Below are positions 34,936 to 48,479 of a DNA stretch of 64,000 bases, piece by piece. The stretch covers positions 43,874,407 to 43,938,406 of the forward strand of contig NC_084463.1 of the NCBI RefSeq assembly GCF_027409185.1. The letters are read 5' to 3'. The DNA comes from Cynocephalus volans. Taxonomy: Eukaryota; Chordata; Mammalia; Dermoptera; Cynocephalidae. Position numbers and translations under genes: made by a program. The notes beneath the pieces were generated by a model. That model was not told the origin of the DNA, searched no databases, and worked only from the letters and a program-made list of their open reading frames with translations. Within the stretch, counting starts at the first letter, position 1, and each line of letters begins with the position of its first letter.

Positions 34936-36690
34936 AAGAACTACAAATCACTCCTGAATGAAATTAAAGAAGACACAGAAAGGTGGAAAGACATTCCATG
35001 CTCTTGAATTGGAAGAACCAACATTGCGAAAATGTCCATGCTCCCCCAAATAATTTACAGATTGAATATAATCACCATCAGAATACCAAAGGCATTCTTC
35101 ACAGAAATAGAAGAGGCAATCCTAACACTTATATGGAACAATAAACACTCTGAATAGCCAAAGCAATCCTGAGCAAAACATAAACAAATAAATAAATATA
35201 GCTGGAGGCATAACATTACTTGACTTCAAATTATACTACAAAGCTACAGTAACCAAAACAGCATGGTACTGGCACAAAAATAAGAACTCCGACCAATGAA
35301 ACAGAATAGAGACTCCAGAAATCAACCAACCTACTTACAGCCATGTGATCTCTGGCAGAAGTAACAAGAACATACATTGGGGGAAAAACTGCATCTCCAG
35401 TAAATGGTGCTGGAAAAATTGGACATTCATATGCAGAAGAATGAAACGAGACTTTCACCTCTCACCACCTACCAAAATCAACTCAAAATGGATTAAAGAC
35501 ATAAGACCTGAAACTATAAACCTCTTAGAAAAAAACACAGGGGAAACACTTCAGAAAGTAAGACTAAGCAAAGACTTTATGAAGAAGACCTCCAAAGCAC
35601 AAGCAACAAAAGAAAAAAATAAATAAGTGGGATTATATCAAACTAAAAAGCTTCTGTACAGAAAGGAAACAATCAACAGAGTGAAAAGACAACCTACAGA
35701 ATGGGAGAAAATATTTTCAAACTATATATCCAAAAAGGGATTAACATCCAGAATATACAAGAAGCTCAAACAACTACATAGTAATATATATATACATTCC
35801 AATTAAAAAATGGGCAAAAAAGATGAATACTCATTTTTCAAAGGAAGACATACAAATGGTCAACGGGTACTTGAAAAAATGCACAACATTATTAATCATC
35901 GGGGAAATGGAAGTCAAAAGCACTTTGAGGTATCATCTCATGCCAGTTGGAATGACTATAATGAAAAAGACTGAGTGACAAATGCTGGCTAGGATGCAGA
36001 TAAAGGGGAACTCTTCTACACTGTTGGTGGGATTGTATATTAGCGTAGCCACTATGGAAAACAATATGGAGGTTTCTCAAACAACTGGACATAGATCTAC
36101 CACACATTCCAGCAATCCCACTTCTGGGCTTATACCCAAAGTAATGGAAATCATCATGTTGAAGGGATACCCGCACTCACATGTTCATCACAGCTCTATG
36201 TACAATAGCCAAGATATGTAATGAACATCCATTGGTGGATGACTGGGTAAGGAAAATATGGTATATGTGTACAATGGAATACTACTCAGCCATAAAAAGA
36301 ATGAAATTCTTCCATTCACAGCAACATGTAGGAGCTTGGAGAAAATTATGTTAATGGAAACAAGCCAAGCACAGAGAGAAAAATACCACATGTCTTCACT
36401 CATAAGTGGGAGCTAAGATAGAAAGAAGGACGGGAATAAGACCACAGTGGTGTGTCGGACTTGTACAGGTAGATAACAGATCTAGCATTGCTAGGGTTGC
36501 GGGGAAGGGAGAAGGTGTTGATCAGAGTTTGGTTGGGTGACACGGGGAATAATTGAAATTGGAGGAGGTGAGCATGCTGATGGCATTGATCTGATCACCA
36601 CATCTTGCACAGGTGCTGACGGTCAGCTGTGTGCCCCATGATATGTACAATCTATAAACATTCAAAACATAATAATAAAGAAGCCTACGT
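34936..36690 (+). mobile_element. L1 LINE, ORF2 C-terminal part and 3' UTR (right part)
   Basis: Continues the L1 after the composite insertion: ORF2 3' region ('gccactatggaaaacaatat' near 36049, 'tacaatggaatactactcag' near 36270), 3' UTR and the A-rich end 'aaacataataataaagaag' near 36683. Confidence 0.85.
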
Positions 36691-37250
36691 TGACCTTCCA
36701 GGGAATACTCTTATGAAACACAGTGTAAAAGAAAATAGGTGAAATTCAGTTTATGCCTTTTTTTGTTTCTTGTCAGCTTGACCTCCAAATAAAATGTTCC
36801 AAAACTAAGGGGATAAAGTGGTTTGTGAAGAATTGGCATTCCTTACTACATGTGGTACAATCTATCAGTTAAGATATTTAGTTTAACCTTTTCTCTGTGG
36901 AAAGATTTAAATTTCTTTATTTTTTACACTTTTTAAAAAACAAATTGCCTCGGTGAGTTGATTTGAGCTTACCGTGTACATCTAAACTTATTGGAATCAG
37001 CTACAGATTTATACTAACTTAATTCCAGTAATATATTGCAGCATTATTCCTACATAGCTCTTCATCCTTCTACAGATAGCTTTATATCCCTACATAGCTC
37101 AATACCCTTCTCTATATACCTTTTACGTATTATTCGCATACATGTTAAGTCCATAAACATACAAATACAACAATAATTATAATAATTATCGAAACCAGGC
37201 AGGTACTCTCTCCTCAATAAAGCCTTTCAAAAATTTGTATAAAGTTGTGC
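36690..37250. other. Unassigned AT-rich sequence
   Basis: No gene recognised; two 'ctacatagctc' phrases near 37050 and 37092. Confidence 0.3.
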
Positions 37251-37862
37251 TGTGACTTTTGTCCCCCAAGTTAAAATGATTAAAATCTGGGAACTGGAGT
37301 TTCTGATTAAGGAGTTAAAACTCACAACTAGAATTGAAGAAAGAAGTACAAAGAAGGCAGCTGGGCAGGACGGAATGTTACCTATGAGACAGGAAGTCCC
37401 TAAAACAGAGTCAGTAATTTCCTTGGTTAAAAGACATCATCTTGACAAATATCGTTAAAATGTCTTTAAGGAACAGAACCTAGAATTTTTGCAGCCCTAG
37501 GAATGCACTAGTTGGAGACGGAGTGTCAAGAACCCAGATTGGTAGGGGCGGGGTGAGTGACAAGCATAGACCAAAGTTTGCTTCTTTTTTCTTGGAGATT
37601 TTGTTTCATTGCCCTCAAAGACTCAGCAAATCAGAAATGTTCACTGGCTACCTGCACAGCCCCCATCTTAACACCCAATATTTTCCTTTGAAATTCTTTG
37701 CTTGCAAGACATTGGGGAGATCAGAATTTTTTTCACCATTAGCTGTCTGACTTTTATTACTTGGCCTTGTAATTAAAGCCTAATTTCTGTCACTGAAACC
37801 AAGTGTTGGTGTCTTGATTTAGCTGCACTTGGGTGAGTAATCCCAGGTTTGGTTTGGTAACA
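37250..37862 (+). mobile_element. ERV1-like solo LTR
   Basis: Ends with 'gttggtgtcttgatttagct', 'gggtgagtaatcccaggttt' and 'ggtaaca', typical of an ERV1 LTR 3' end, preceded by a polyadenylation-type 'gtaattaaagccta'. No internal genes follow. Confidence 0.5.
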
Positions 37863-38280
37863 TTTTTATATTATACAATTTTATTTCTTTTGAAGAAGCT
37901 GGGAGAAGAAAAGATAAGTATATATGTCAAAATTTTGTTTTATTAACTTTTCAATTTATAATTTATGATTATCTCTCTTTGACTTATAGATTTGAATTAT
38001 CACCTGGAGTCATTTTGGCAACCCAATACTGCTTTGCTCCCATTGGCCTCCTTTGTACTCTTATTGGCAAATATATTGCATTCCTATATATTGCAGGAAG
38101 AACAATACATTGTATTTATACAATTTTATACAATTGACTTCTTAATCAGTTAAGAAAAGAAAGTAGAAAAATGTGCATTTATACTGCTTTTTATATTTTC
38201 ATATTTACCTTTATTGGTGTCCTGTGCTTTTTGTGTGTGAATTTGAATAGTATCTAGGGTCACTTGCTTCCAAGCTAAAA
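37863..38280. other. Unassigned AT-rich sequence
   Basis: No gene or confident repeat. Confidence 0.3.
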
Positions 38281-40738
38281 AACATTTTTTTAAATTAATT
38301 TATTTTTTAATTTTGATTTATCATTATACAATGTAGTTGATTTTTGTGTCCCTTTACCAATTCCTCTTTTGCCCCTCCATCTTTCCATTCCCACCCATCA
38401 ACATCATATCTGTTTACTTGTATAAATTCAAGGGATTTTTGTGATTGTTGTGTCTTCTTCCCTGTCCCCCTGTTCATTTGTATATTTATTTATTTATTTA
38501 TTTTTAGCTTCCACAAATAAGTGAGAGCATGTGGTATTTCTCTTCCTGTACCTAACTTATTTCACTTAATATAATTTTTTCTAAGTCCATCCATGTTGCT
38601 GTGAATGGTAGTACTTCATTCTTTTTTATAGCAGAATGGTATTCCATTGTGTAGATATACCACAGTTTCCTTATCCACTTATGTGATGATGGATATTTGG
38701 GCTGGTTCCAACTCTTGGCTATTGTAAATAGCACTGCAATAAACATGAGAGTACTGGTATACCTTTGACATGATGATTTCCATAACTCTGGGTATATTCC
38801 CAGCAGTGGAATAGCTGGGTCATATGGTAGATCTATCTGTAATTGTTTGAGGAACCTCCAAACTACTTTCCATAAAGGCTGCACCATTTTGCAGTCCCAT
38901 CAACAGTGTATGAGGGTTCCTTTTTCTCTTCCACCTTGACAGCATTTACCATTCTCAGTCTTTTCGGTATTAACCACCGTAAATGGAGAGAGATGGTGTC
39001 TCAGTGTGGTTTTGATTTGCATTTCCCAAATGCTGAGTAATATTGAGCATTTTTTCATATGTCTGTTGGCCATTCATATATCTTCCTTTGAGAAATGCCT
39101 ATTCAGCTCCTTTGCCCATTTTATAATTGGGTTACTTGTTTTTCTGCTATAAAGCTGTTTAACTTCCTTGTATATTCTGGATATTAATCCATTGTCAGAT
39201 ATAACTTTGCAGATATATACTCCACTCTGTTGGTTGTCTTTTCACTCTCTTAATTGTTTCTTTTACTGTGCAGAAGATTTTTAGCTTGATATAATCCCAT
39301 TTGTTTATTTTTCCTTTGGTTGCCCATGCTTTGGGGGTCATATTCACAAAGTCTGTACCCAATCCTACTTCCTGAGGTGTTTCCCCTATGTTTTCTTAAA
39401 GGACTTTTATTGTTTCTGGGTGTATATTTAATTTTTAATCCATTTTGAGTTGATTTTGGTATATGGTGAGAAGTACAGGTCTAGTTTCATTCTCCTGCAT
39501 ATGGATATCCAGTTATCCCAGCACCGTTTGCTGAAGAGGCAGTCTCTTCCCCAGTGTGTAGACTTGGTGCCTTGTCAAAGATCAGATGGCTGAAGGTGTA
39601 TGGGTTGATTTCTGGATTATTTATTCTATTCCATTGATACCTGTGTCTGCTTTTGTGCCAGTACCATGCTTTTTTGGTTATTATAGCTTTTAAGTATAGT
39701 TTAAAGTCAGTTAGTGATATGCCTCCAGCTTTAGTTTTTTCACTCAGAATTGCTTAGGCTATTCATGGTCTTTTGTTATTCCATGTAAATTTAGGAGAGT
39801 TTTTTTACATTTCAGAGAAAAAAATGTCATTGGAATCTTGATGGGTATTGTATTGAATCTGTAGATCACTTTGGGAAGTATGGACATTTTCACAATGTTA
39901 ATTCTTCCAGTCCAAGTGTATGGGATATCTTTCCATCTTCTTGTGTCCTCTTTAATTTTTCTCACCAATGATTTGTAGTTCTCCTCACAGAGATTTTTCA
40001 CATCCTTGGTTAACTTAATTCCTAAATATTTTATTTTTTTGGTGGCTATTATAAATGGGCAATCTTTCTCGATTTCTTTTTCTGTATGTTCACTGTTGGA
40101 GTATAGAAATGCTACTGATTTTTGTGTGTTGACTTTGTGTGCTGCAACTTTGTTGAAATCATTTATCAATACTAAGAGGATTTTTGTAGAAACTTTATGC
40201 TGTTGGACATATAGGATCATATCATCCACAAACAGGGACAGTTTGACTTCATCTTTTCCAATTGGATGCTATTTACTTCCTTTTCTTCTCTGATTGCTCT
40301 GGCTAGTACTTCCAACAGTATGTTTAATAGGAGTGGTGAGAGTGAGCATCCTTGTCTAGTTCCTGTTGATATTGGCAGTGGTCTTATTATACATGGCTTT
40401 AATTATGTTGAGATTCTTTCTGTCTATACCTAACTTGTCGAGAGTCTTTATCATGAACAAATGTTGAATTTTCTCAAATGCTTTTTCAGCATCTATAGAG
40501 ATGATCATGTGGTCTTTGTCTTGATTTTATTGATGTGGTGTATCACATTTATTGAATTACGTATGTTAAACCAACCTTGCAACCCTGGGATGAATCCCAC
40601 TTGAACATGGTGTATAATTTTGTGTATGTGTTGCTGTTTTCTGTTAGCTAATACTTTATGGGGGATTTTTGCATCTATATTCTTCAAAAATATGGGCCTG
40701 TAGTTTTCTTTTTTTGTTGTATCTTTGTATATGTTGCA
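38281..40738 (-). mobile_element. 5'-truncated L1, antisense
   Basis: Begins with a T-rich tail and antisense 3' UTR (38281-38550), then ORF2 C-terminus (the minus-strand peptide '[19 protein letters not shown]' near 38830) and back into the RT domain (DDMILY near 40220). Frames are interrupted. It ends head to head against the plus-strand L1 at 40739. Confidence 0.85.
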
Positions 40739-41275
40739 GCCTCTATGTATAATGGTATGGAGGTTCCTTAAACAATTACAGGTAGAGCTACCATACAACC
40801 TAATGTTGAAGGGATACCTGTACTTACATGTTTATTGCAGCAGTATTTACAATAGTCAAGAGTTGGAACCAGCCTAAATGCCCATCTTCAGATGAGTGGA
40901 TAAGGAAACTGTGGTATATCTATGCAATGGAATACTGCTCTGCTATAAAAAAAATGAAATACTACCATTCACAGTAACATGGATGGACTTAGAGAAAGTT
41001 ATATTGAGTGAAATAAACCATGCACAGAAAGAGAAATACTGCACATTCTCACTTATTTGTGGGAGCTAAAAATAAAATAATTAATAAATACACAAACAAA
41101 TAAACGGGGGGGAATAAGACACAACAATCACAACAATTCTTTGAACTTGTTAAGACAAGTGAACAGATATGTTGATGGGGAGAGGAGAGAAGGAGGGGAG
41201 AAAGTAGGAATTGGTAAAGGGACAAAAAAATCACCTACATTTTCTACTGATAAATTAAAATAAAAGAAAAAATTT
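40739..41275 (+). mobile_element. 5'-truncated L1 3' end, sense
   Basis: Contains 'atggaatactgctctgctat' near 40927 and 'tgtgggagctaaaaataaaa' near 41059, and ends 'taaattaaaataaaagaaaa'. It is the same subfamily as the antisense L1 at 38281-38890, so the two form an inverted repeat. Confidence 0.85.
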
Positions 41276-42290
41276 GAAACCTGAACACATGTCTGTATGC
41301 AGCTCCTAAATTAAAAACCAAAATATCGTCATCCACCTGGATGTGCACTTGAGCGCCTTCACAGTCACTACTCTTAAGAGTAAGAAATATTTTGAAATCT
41401 AACCATATAGTTTAATTTTACCTCTTTTATACTTAATATAAATAAAATCACATAGTACTAGGTCTTCAGTATTTAGGCTTTTGTATTTCATATAGTGTTT
41501 TAAATTCACTGTATTTTTGCTTGTAGTTGAGAATCACTCATTAGCACTGAATTCTATCATGTGTATATCAGACAATTACCTTAATATTTCCACTGTTGAT
41601 GCATATGTGGGTGTTTTTCAGTTGAGGCTATTAGGAATGTTGCTGGTTTGCAAATTTTGGAAAGTGTTTTGCTGACATAGAAACAAATTTCTGTCAGTAT
41701 ATTTGTAGTAGTGAAATTTTGTGCAGTATCCTTATATGTCTTCAACTTCAGGAGATATTTCCATAGAGTTTGGAATTCCACACTGACCACTTCTGAGCGG
41801 AATGTGCCTTTGTTTCTCCTAAGAGTAGCCCCAGGCCAGCCTGCTTCATATGCCTTTTGAGAGATCACCCAGCCATCTCTGTGGAATCAGGCTTAATCTG
41901 GGTACTTTGTTTCTATTTTTCCTGAATCTTTTGGATGAAATGTCTAAGAGAAAGTAGAGAAAGACAAGAATAAAGGTTAAGTTACAGGTATGTGAATGGG
42001 AGACACTGATTTTGTAGATGCATAGGAAGTATAACAACCCCAAACCTGAGGAGGAAACAACATAGACCCCAGGAGCAGTGGGGAATGCAGGGCCATTATT
42101 AACCTTTTGTGTCTATGGTTAACTGTGGGGCCTTCTTTCGGGGGGGAAAAAAAACAAGCAAAAAGCCTTGGCACAAGAAGTGTGAACTGTTAAAACTGTC
42201 TTCAATTTAACTGACCGCTTGATCTGCTATCCATTGCTACACAGCCATGACCACGATTTGATTGCCATTCCTATTAACCTTAGAGAGAAG
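41276..42290. other. Mostly unassigned; possible old L1M 3' UTR fragment on the left
   Basis: 41280-41660 resembles a diverged antisense L1M 3' UTR ('ccacctggatgtgcacttga', 'ctcattagcactgaattcta'), weakly. The rest shows no gene. Confidence 0.3.
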
Positions 42291-42645
42291 TTTCTATGAT
42301 CTGAATATTTGTGTCCACCCCAAATTTATACGTTGGAACCAAACCCCTACAGTGATGGTATAAAAAGGTGGGTCCTTTGGGAAGTGCTTATGATATGAGG
42401 GCTCAGCCCTTCTGAACGAGATTAATGCCCTTATAAAAGAATCCCAGGACATCTCCTTCCCCCCTTCTGCCTTGTGAGTACACAGCTGTAAGGTTCCATT
42501 TATGAGGAACGAGCCCTCACCAAACACCTAATCTGCTGGCACCTTGAATGTAGGCTTTTCAGCCTCCAGAACTGTGAGTGATAAATTTCAGTTGTTTATA
42601 AATTACCCACTCTATGATACTTTGTTGTAGCAGCAAGAATAAGAA
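42290..42645 (+). mobile_element. MaLR-type LTR
   Basis: Contains 'gatctgaatatttgtgtcca', 'gggctcagcccttctgaacg', 'taatctgctggcaccttgaa' and 'agaactgtgagtgataaatt'; related to the copy at 23955-24308. Confidence 0.65.
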
Positions 42646-42944
42646 AAAGATGAAAGTCTCAAAACAGCAGAGAATGGCTCCAGTTCTTGCACCTCACATG
42701 TGAGTCACCACCAGAAGTTCTTTTCTTCGCCATCTCAGTCATTCCTTTGTGGTGGGTAAATGCCACCTGACCCTTTGCATGGACAGTCAGCACAGACTGG
42801 GCTAGGTATCCTCATAGATTTCCTCCAAAAACAAGGACTACACTCAATTATTGGAACAGGATAAATGACTGTCAGGCTTTGTAACCCACCAAGGCAGCAC
42901 GTTTGTGTCACTGTCAGCCTGTACACTATGATTCATGTAAGAGG

Positions 42945-43016
42945 ATTGTTCAAAAGTGGTATAAAAATAGAATGAAAAGATAATGTGAATCTTTTCATGA
43001 AATTTTTGAAGACCCC
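42945..43016. mobile_element. Mariner-type MITE, diverged copy
   Basis: 'aggattgttcaaaagtggta' at the left and 'gaaatttttgaagacccc' at the right, with the family core 'gaaaagataatgtgaatctt'. It belongs with 8458-8540 and 50660-50849. Confidence 0.55.
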
Positions 43017-43430
43017 TTGTACATCCTTCTTGGGAGCCCCAACAATTGTAAAGAACACTTTTTTCTTCATGCACCATATACTCCATTGAGATTGTGGAAA
43101 ACATTCATTGACATCCCTTCCTCCTGAAAATAAGGTCACTTGCACCTCATAGGACTGGTCATTAAACATTTGCCAGTTGAAAAGGAAAAACTCAACCCTG
43201 TAAGGTATTTATTCAGGTTAGCCTCAAGTCACTAGTCATGGCTGTTGTGCCTGAAAGAATAGTCCTAGACTTCCTCCTCCCAGCCAAGGTAATATGCACA
43301 ATCACTAACACACCCCACCTTGTGTGTTGATGACACAGACTACGTGAAAGCTTGTATTCATCATGCTTTATTTTCTGCATTTTATGATGCTTTGACATCT
43401 TGGGGGCTTTATTAATCCCCAGGAGACTTA
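43016..43430. other. Unassigned sequence
   Basis: No gene or confident repeat. A minus-strand frame across 42844-43169 has no recognisable family. Confidence 0.3.
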
Positions 43431-43880
43431 CCCTTTCAGGGCTAGTTAATTTGCAGAGATAGAAAATGACTACCCATACACGTGCCTTTCATACGCAAAC
43501 CAACCAATTCAGAGCCCATTCCTCTAAGCACTTCCTTTATCTAACTCTCACACACCAAGCAAATAGTTCCTCTGCCTTAAATCACCCTCAGGACTGGGTG
43601 CTGAACAACTAGAGAGCACTCCTATAGACCAGAGGGTGAAATTATTCAAAATAAGTGGCCCTAATTGTTAAACTGCCCCCACTCCTTCTAGGGAAGTACA
43701 CGAAACAGGCTCTCAACCATTGTGCTTTCTCCTTGCTTTTTCTGCCTCCTTCCCGACCTTGGAGCTTTCCCATATGCTTCCACATGGTATGGCTAGACCC
43801 TTAGTTTAGGAACTGTAAATAATAAACACTTGTTTAAAGGCATTTCTCGCAGTGCCTGTCACTTTACCATACAAGATTAA
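43430..43880 (+). mobile_element. ERV1-like solo LTR
   Basis: 'gaactgtaaataataaacac' (polyadenylation signal) then 'aaggcatttctcgcagtgcc' and a 'tcacttta' end are LTR 3' features. Confidence 0.5.
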
Positions 43881-44718
43881 AACAAATCCATATACAAATT
43901 TAATACGAATCTCAATACAAAAACCTAAGTTAAAAACTACCTGACTTTGTACGCACATCCTGACGCCTTATGAGATTTGTTCAGTCGGTTGGATCTGGGA
44001 GCCTTAGGTGCATTACTGAGCTCAGGACTGCAGATGGCCTGATTCTGATTCACGGAGTCCTGTTTGTAAAAATCTTAACCACATGATGAATGAAACATAC
44101 CAAATGAATTTGGTCTCAGCCTCTGTTTTCTGTGATTAGTCAGTTTTTAACGGAGATGAATACTCATAATATTTTGCCAAATTCACAACACTATAATTAT
44201 GAGGAATTTATATCCATGGGGTATTTAATTTTAGTCAAGTTATGTGGGCAAGGTCAGTGACAGATTTTGTAACTGTCTTCCAACAGATGTCAGTACAGAA
44301 AGAAAAAAATAAGCCCTAAAAATAGGGATAGTGTTTTCTTTTTGGGCAGAGAACAGATTTGTTGGCTGTCCAGGAATGTGGAGATAATGTCTTCAGGCAA
44401 AAGGTGCAAATGTTTGAGGCTTGGAGTTTAATTGAAAAGTGGGGAAAGGCTTATCATTATTTAATTTTCATTCACTTCAGTACATTTAAATATACTTTCT
44501 CGCTCTTCAAGTTGTCAACAGAAAATAATGCACATGTCATGCTCATGCTACCTGCTGTGCCTTGAATTATTTAGTGCTTTTTTCCCCACCATTTTCTTCT
44601 ATCTTTATCGTATAAATTTACCTAACTGATTAGTTTGTATCCAGGATATCTGATTAGCTTGCAATTCATGTACAATCTCAGACTGTTCACTGTTTCTGAA
44701 AAGTAACCATATCTGTCA

Positions 44719-44749
<31 letters not shown>

Positions 44750-45825
44750 TATACACTTTTCTTTGTTAAGGTATTAAATTATGCTATGAGGAGGAGAATC
44801 CACTCTCTAAATCGGGATGGGTTTAGGTGTGCAGGTGGAGCATAGGTGTGGGAGAGGCAAACTGATCTGTATAAAATGGGAACGAATGGCAGAGCGTGAT
44901 CAGCAGGTGGGACACTGCACAGGTTTAAGGGGAAGAACTGAGCATCCTCATCAGCAGAGAAGCCCAGAAATGACTTTAGAAGAAAAACAGTTACTATGAG
45001 AGTTTTAAAAATGGTTTGCTGTGAAATGTGCTGGCATCTTTTTTTCTATATATCTCCTTATACTGTCTTTGATAAAGGTCATATGACTTACTGAGGGTTT
45101 TGTATAACTAGATTATTCATCATATAATTAAACAGAAAAGTGAATTCTGCATCTGGGTTAACATATTTTGCAGCAAAGGCTAAACTGAGAACAGTAAAGT
45201 TCCTGAGTTTAGACTGATGGCAGCTAACAAAAATTCCTGGGAAAATTTCAGACTATTACGGCCATGGATTGAGAGGGGTCAGACCTGAGATTTCAATGTG
45301 TGAAGTTATACACAGGTGATGTTTGGGTTACATGTGGAATGACATATGTGGAAGAGCTAGAGAGTTAGTCCCAAGTGCGGTTATGATTAGAGGATGGGGA
45401 TGGAAAGCAGAGAGGCCCAGAGAAGAGCCAGGACACCGAGTCAGATGGTAGGGCAGGGGCTGTGGGCTCACGTTCTCCTTTCGGTGCCCCACCTCACACT
45501 GAAGGACCTTTTGTGATAGTTTCATTGCTCTGTGATTAGGCTTGGAATTCTGGTGGGGAGGTGCCCTCTCAGAGCCTGGCTGTCTGAGGCCACAGTTGCT
45601 TCCAGATGATGGAGAACTATTGCTGTGTTCTGAGCAGACTTAGTACCATGGCTGAGCTTAAGCTGGACTGTATCAGGCATCTGTTCCATTTTCTTCTTCT
45701 TTGTGCTGGGGCTTATTCTTCTGTTTTTCTACCCCCTAGTGATGAATCTATATTTGTCAATGTTTATGTAAATCAGAGTCATGGAAAGAACCTAAATCCC
45801 TGAAAGGGATTATGAAGAGAGATCA
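43880..45825. other. Unassigned sequence with a CA microsatellite
   Basis: No gene recognised. A (CA)n run of about 13 units lies at 44719-44746. Short frames at 44359, 44817 and 45606 have no recognisable features. Confidence 0.35.
44719..44746. repeat. (CA)n microsatellite
   Basis: About 13 uninterrupted CA units. Confidence 0.95.
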
Positions 45826-46430
45826 GGATCCCTGCAGGAGTGCCACAACACAGGTTCTTCAGTCACCTTCTTGAAAGAAAGCGAGTCGGGATGCTGGGTA
45901 CCGTTCAAGCTTTATTAAAGAAAGAAATCTGGCGAGCTGTATTCAAAATGGAGGACAGCCCAGGGCTGCCCTGAAAATGGGGACAGCACCTGGTGTGGGG
46001 GTGGTAGAGCTTATACAGTGCACCAAGAGCTGGGTGATGTAGTTCCGGGGTGAGGTTTGAGTTAGGTCATGGGGATGGAGAGTTCTGCACGTGTGGAAAT
46101 GCCAAACGTTTCATTTTCTCTGAAACCAAGAGGCTTCTTGTAAAAGAGAAAGGTGGAGGGGAGGGGAGGAGGTGGATGGTGCCATTTTGTACTTTAGCTT
46201 GTCTAAAATGGTGCTGGTTATGTTGCAGATCTATTACTTCTGAGGTCAGATTATCAGGGCTAAGCCTCTGTGGCAGGGCTGTTCTGCAGCACAGTGCAGA
46301 CCTGGGAAAGCCTCTGATGACCTGCAAAGGACAAAGCTCTGGCCTCAGGGGGAAGTCTCCTATCTGATGGAACCTCATGCCTCTGTGGGTGTGAGAATCT
46401 ACGCCCTTCCTCAGCAGAGCACCACCGACA
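45825..46430 (-). mobile_element. ERV-like solo LTR, antisense
   Basis: Antisense polyadenylation region 'caagctttattaaagaaaga' near 45907 and an end 'gtgggtgtgagaatctacgc'. Family not identified. Confidence 0.45.
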
Positions 46431-46559
46431 AAATAATTATTTGAGGATCATGTGTAGCTAAGCCTTAGTAATTTTTAATTTCTCAAAGAAAGAAACATAG
46501 AAAATATTTTATCCACTTTAAAATTGAGTAACGGGGAGCAACACCAACTCTTGAGGGTT

Positions 46560-47340
46560 GTCTCTCCATCCCCATAAATTTCAAAAAACCCAGTATATCC
46601 TGTTAGAATTAATCTAATCAAAACTTGCATATTTAGTATTTCCTTCTTAGCCATGCAAATTTATCTTTGATTGCACCTTCGTCATCCTATAGGTTGTAAA
46701 GAATAGATCAATTTTTCTACCTTTCTGATAGGAACATCAAATTCCCAACACCAGGTGCTAATGATGCCATCCCCACTGTAGCTTTTATTGTTTATATAAA
46801 ATTTCCACACACTTGGGTCTATTTCTGAATTTTTAGCTCCAATGATCTACCAGTCTATTCACCAGTCAATACAGCTCATAAGGCAAACCACCTTTACTTT
46901 TTTCTTTTTCAGAATTTCTTTGGCTATTTTTATTTGTTTTAATCTTTAAGATTTTTACAGTAACACACCTAGTTTCAATACTTAACTGATGACAGCTCTA
47001 TTGAGATCAAATTAAATTCATAAAATAGCTTAATGAAAAGTGATGTGTTTATAATATTGAGTTTTTCTACCCAAGAACATAATATGATCTTTTGTTTATG
47101 TCTACTTTCATACTGTCAGGAGTTTTCTATGATTTTTCTCAAACATACTTCACAGTTTTGTTACATTTATTCCTAGGTACTTTTTAATTTTATTTATATT
47201 ATTTATTTTGTATTTTTGTAATTATATCCCACACACAACTGTAACTTGTGAAATATTATTTTGTACATATGTACGTGTATGTTGTGTATAATTTGAAGCT
47301 ATGTGTTGAATTCAAATTGATTTGTAATATTTTATTATTG
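46560..47340 (-). mobile_element. Old L1 ORF2 fragment, antisense
   Basis: Antisense ORF2 phrases 'aatattgagtttttctaccc' near 47056 and 'gttacatttattcctaggta' near 47160. Strongly diverged. Confidence 0.65.
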
Positions 47341-47665
47341 AGTTGACCCATGTACTGCAATGACAAACTGCTGTCCCCCAACTACAGCAACAGCTGTTGG
47401 GTCTAGAGTAATCAGGGTGAATATAACTCAGAAGTAAATAGAAAATGGTGCTCTAACCCGCACAGTCAGTAACAACAACCTCCACATGAATGAACTAGGT
47501 AACTATCTAAAATATTAAATACTCAAAAAACATTGATATTTTTCTCATCTCTATGTTAAATGGAAATTATAAGGCAAATGACAAAACAATACCCAACTGA
47601 TTTTATTTTTCTGTTAAAAATGTATATACATTTATGATGAAAGGGTGCATAAACAGTGTAAAATG

Positions 47666-47831
47666 TAAATAGAACAATATATAAAATAAAATATAACAAT
47701 ATGTGTATGTAAGTCAAATGACTATATCTATATTAGATTTCATATTCTACAGTAAAATATGCCAAACTGAAACCTATAAAATGGGGTAATGTTTAAAGTT
47801 AGTCATATAATATAAGCCAGCTGAATAATAC
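47666..47831. repeat. Direct repeat DR-L flanking FRG2 (left copy)
   Basis: Matches 50476-50641 with no gaps at a constant offset of 2810 bases and about 7 mismatches in 165 (about 96% by eye). It contains 'tagaacaatatataaaataa' and 'aaacctataaaatggggtaa'. Confidence 0.92.
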
Positions 47832-48479
47832 ACAATACATCAATTAGCATTTACCTACTTTAGCTTAGATGGGACAAAAAGGAAACAGAAAGTAAACGAT
47901 CATGGTGTGGTGACTGCACCACGAGTTCCTCACACTGAGAACTGTGCACAGCACACTGGAGGACGCTGTCAGTGGTGGGGACGTCAATCCATCGCGGACT
48001 GAGGCGGGACAGTGAAGAGCTACAGCCTTTTCTCAATTCACAGAGGATATAGATATATACTCATTTTACTACACTTTAAAATATTCAAACACACGAATTA
48101 TTATGCTAATATTTGTTCTGATTATTAAAAAATGAATGATTGTTATATTTTAAAGATGTCAATGTTTAACATAAAATTTGACATTCGTCTGTAATCTTTG
48201 TCCTCGATGAAACCCTGAGTGCAGCATTCTGAGTGTATTGTGCAACTTCCTTTCCTACGACCGCCCAGGTTCTGTCAATTATTAACACACTGTGTCTAAC
48301 ATCTTCACTGCTCATCAACTGGAGGAAGCCGACGAGGTCTTCATTAGCAGGTCTTTGTTCTCACTCCCAGAGCTGAGTCCTCTGCTGATCAGGGTCAGGG
48401 TGCTCAGCTCAAGCCTAATCGGATAAACTGACAGACTCCACTAGCTCCTGTGCAGAGAAGGGGTGGGATCTTCTCCTTC

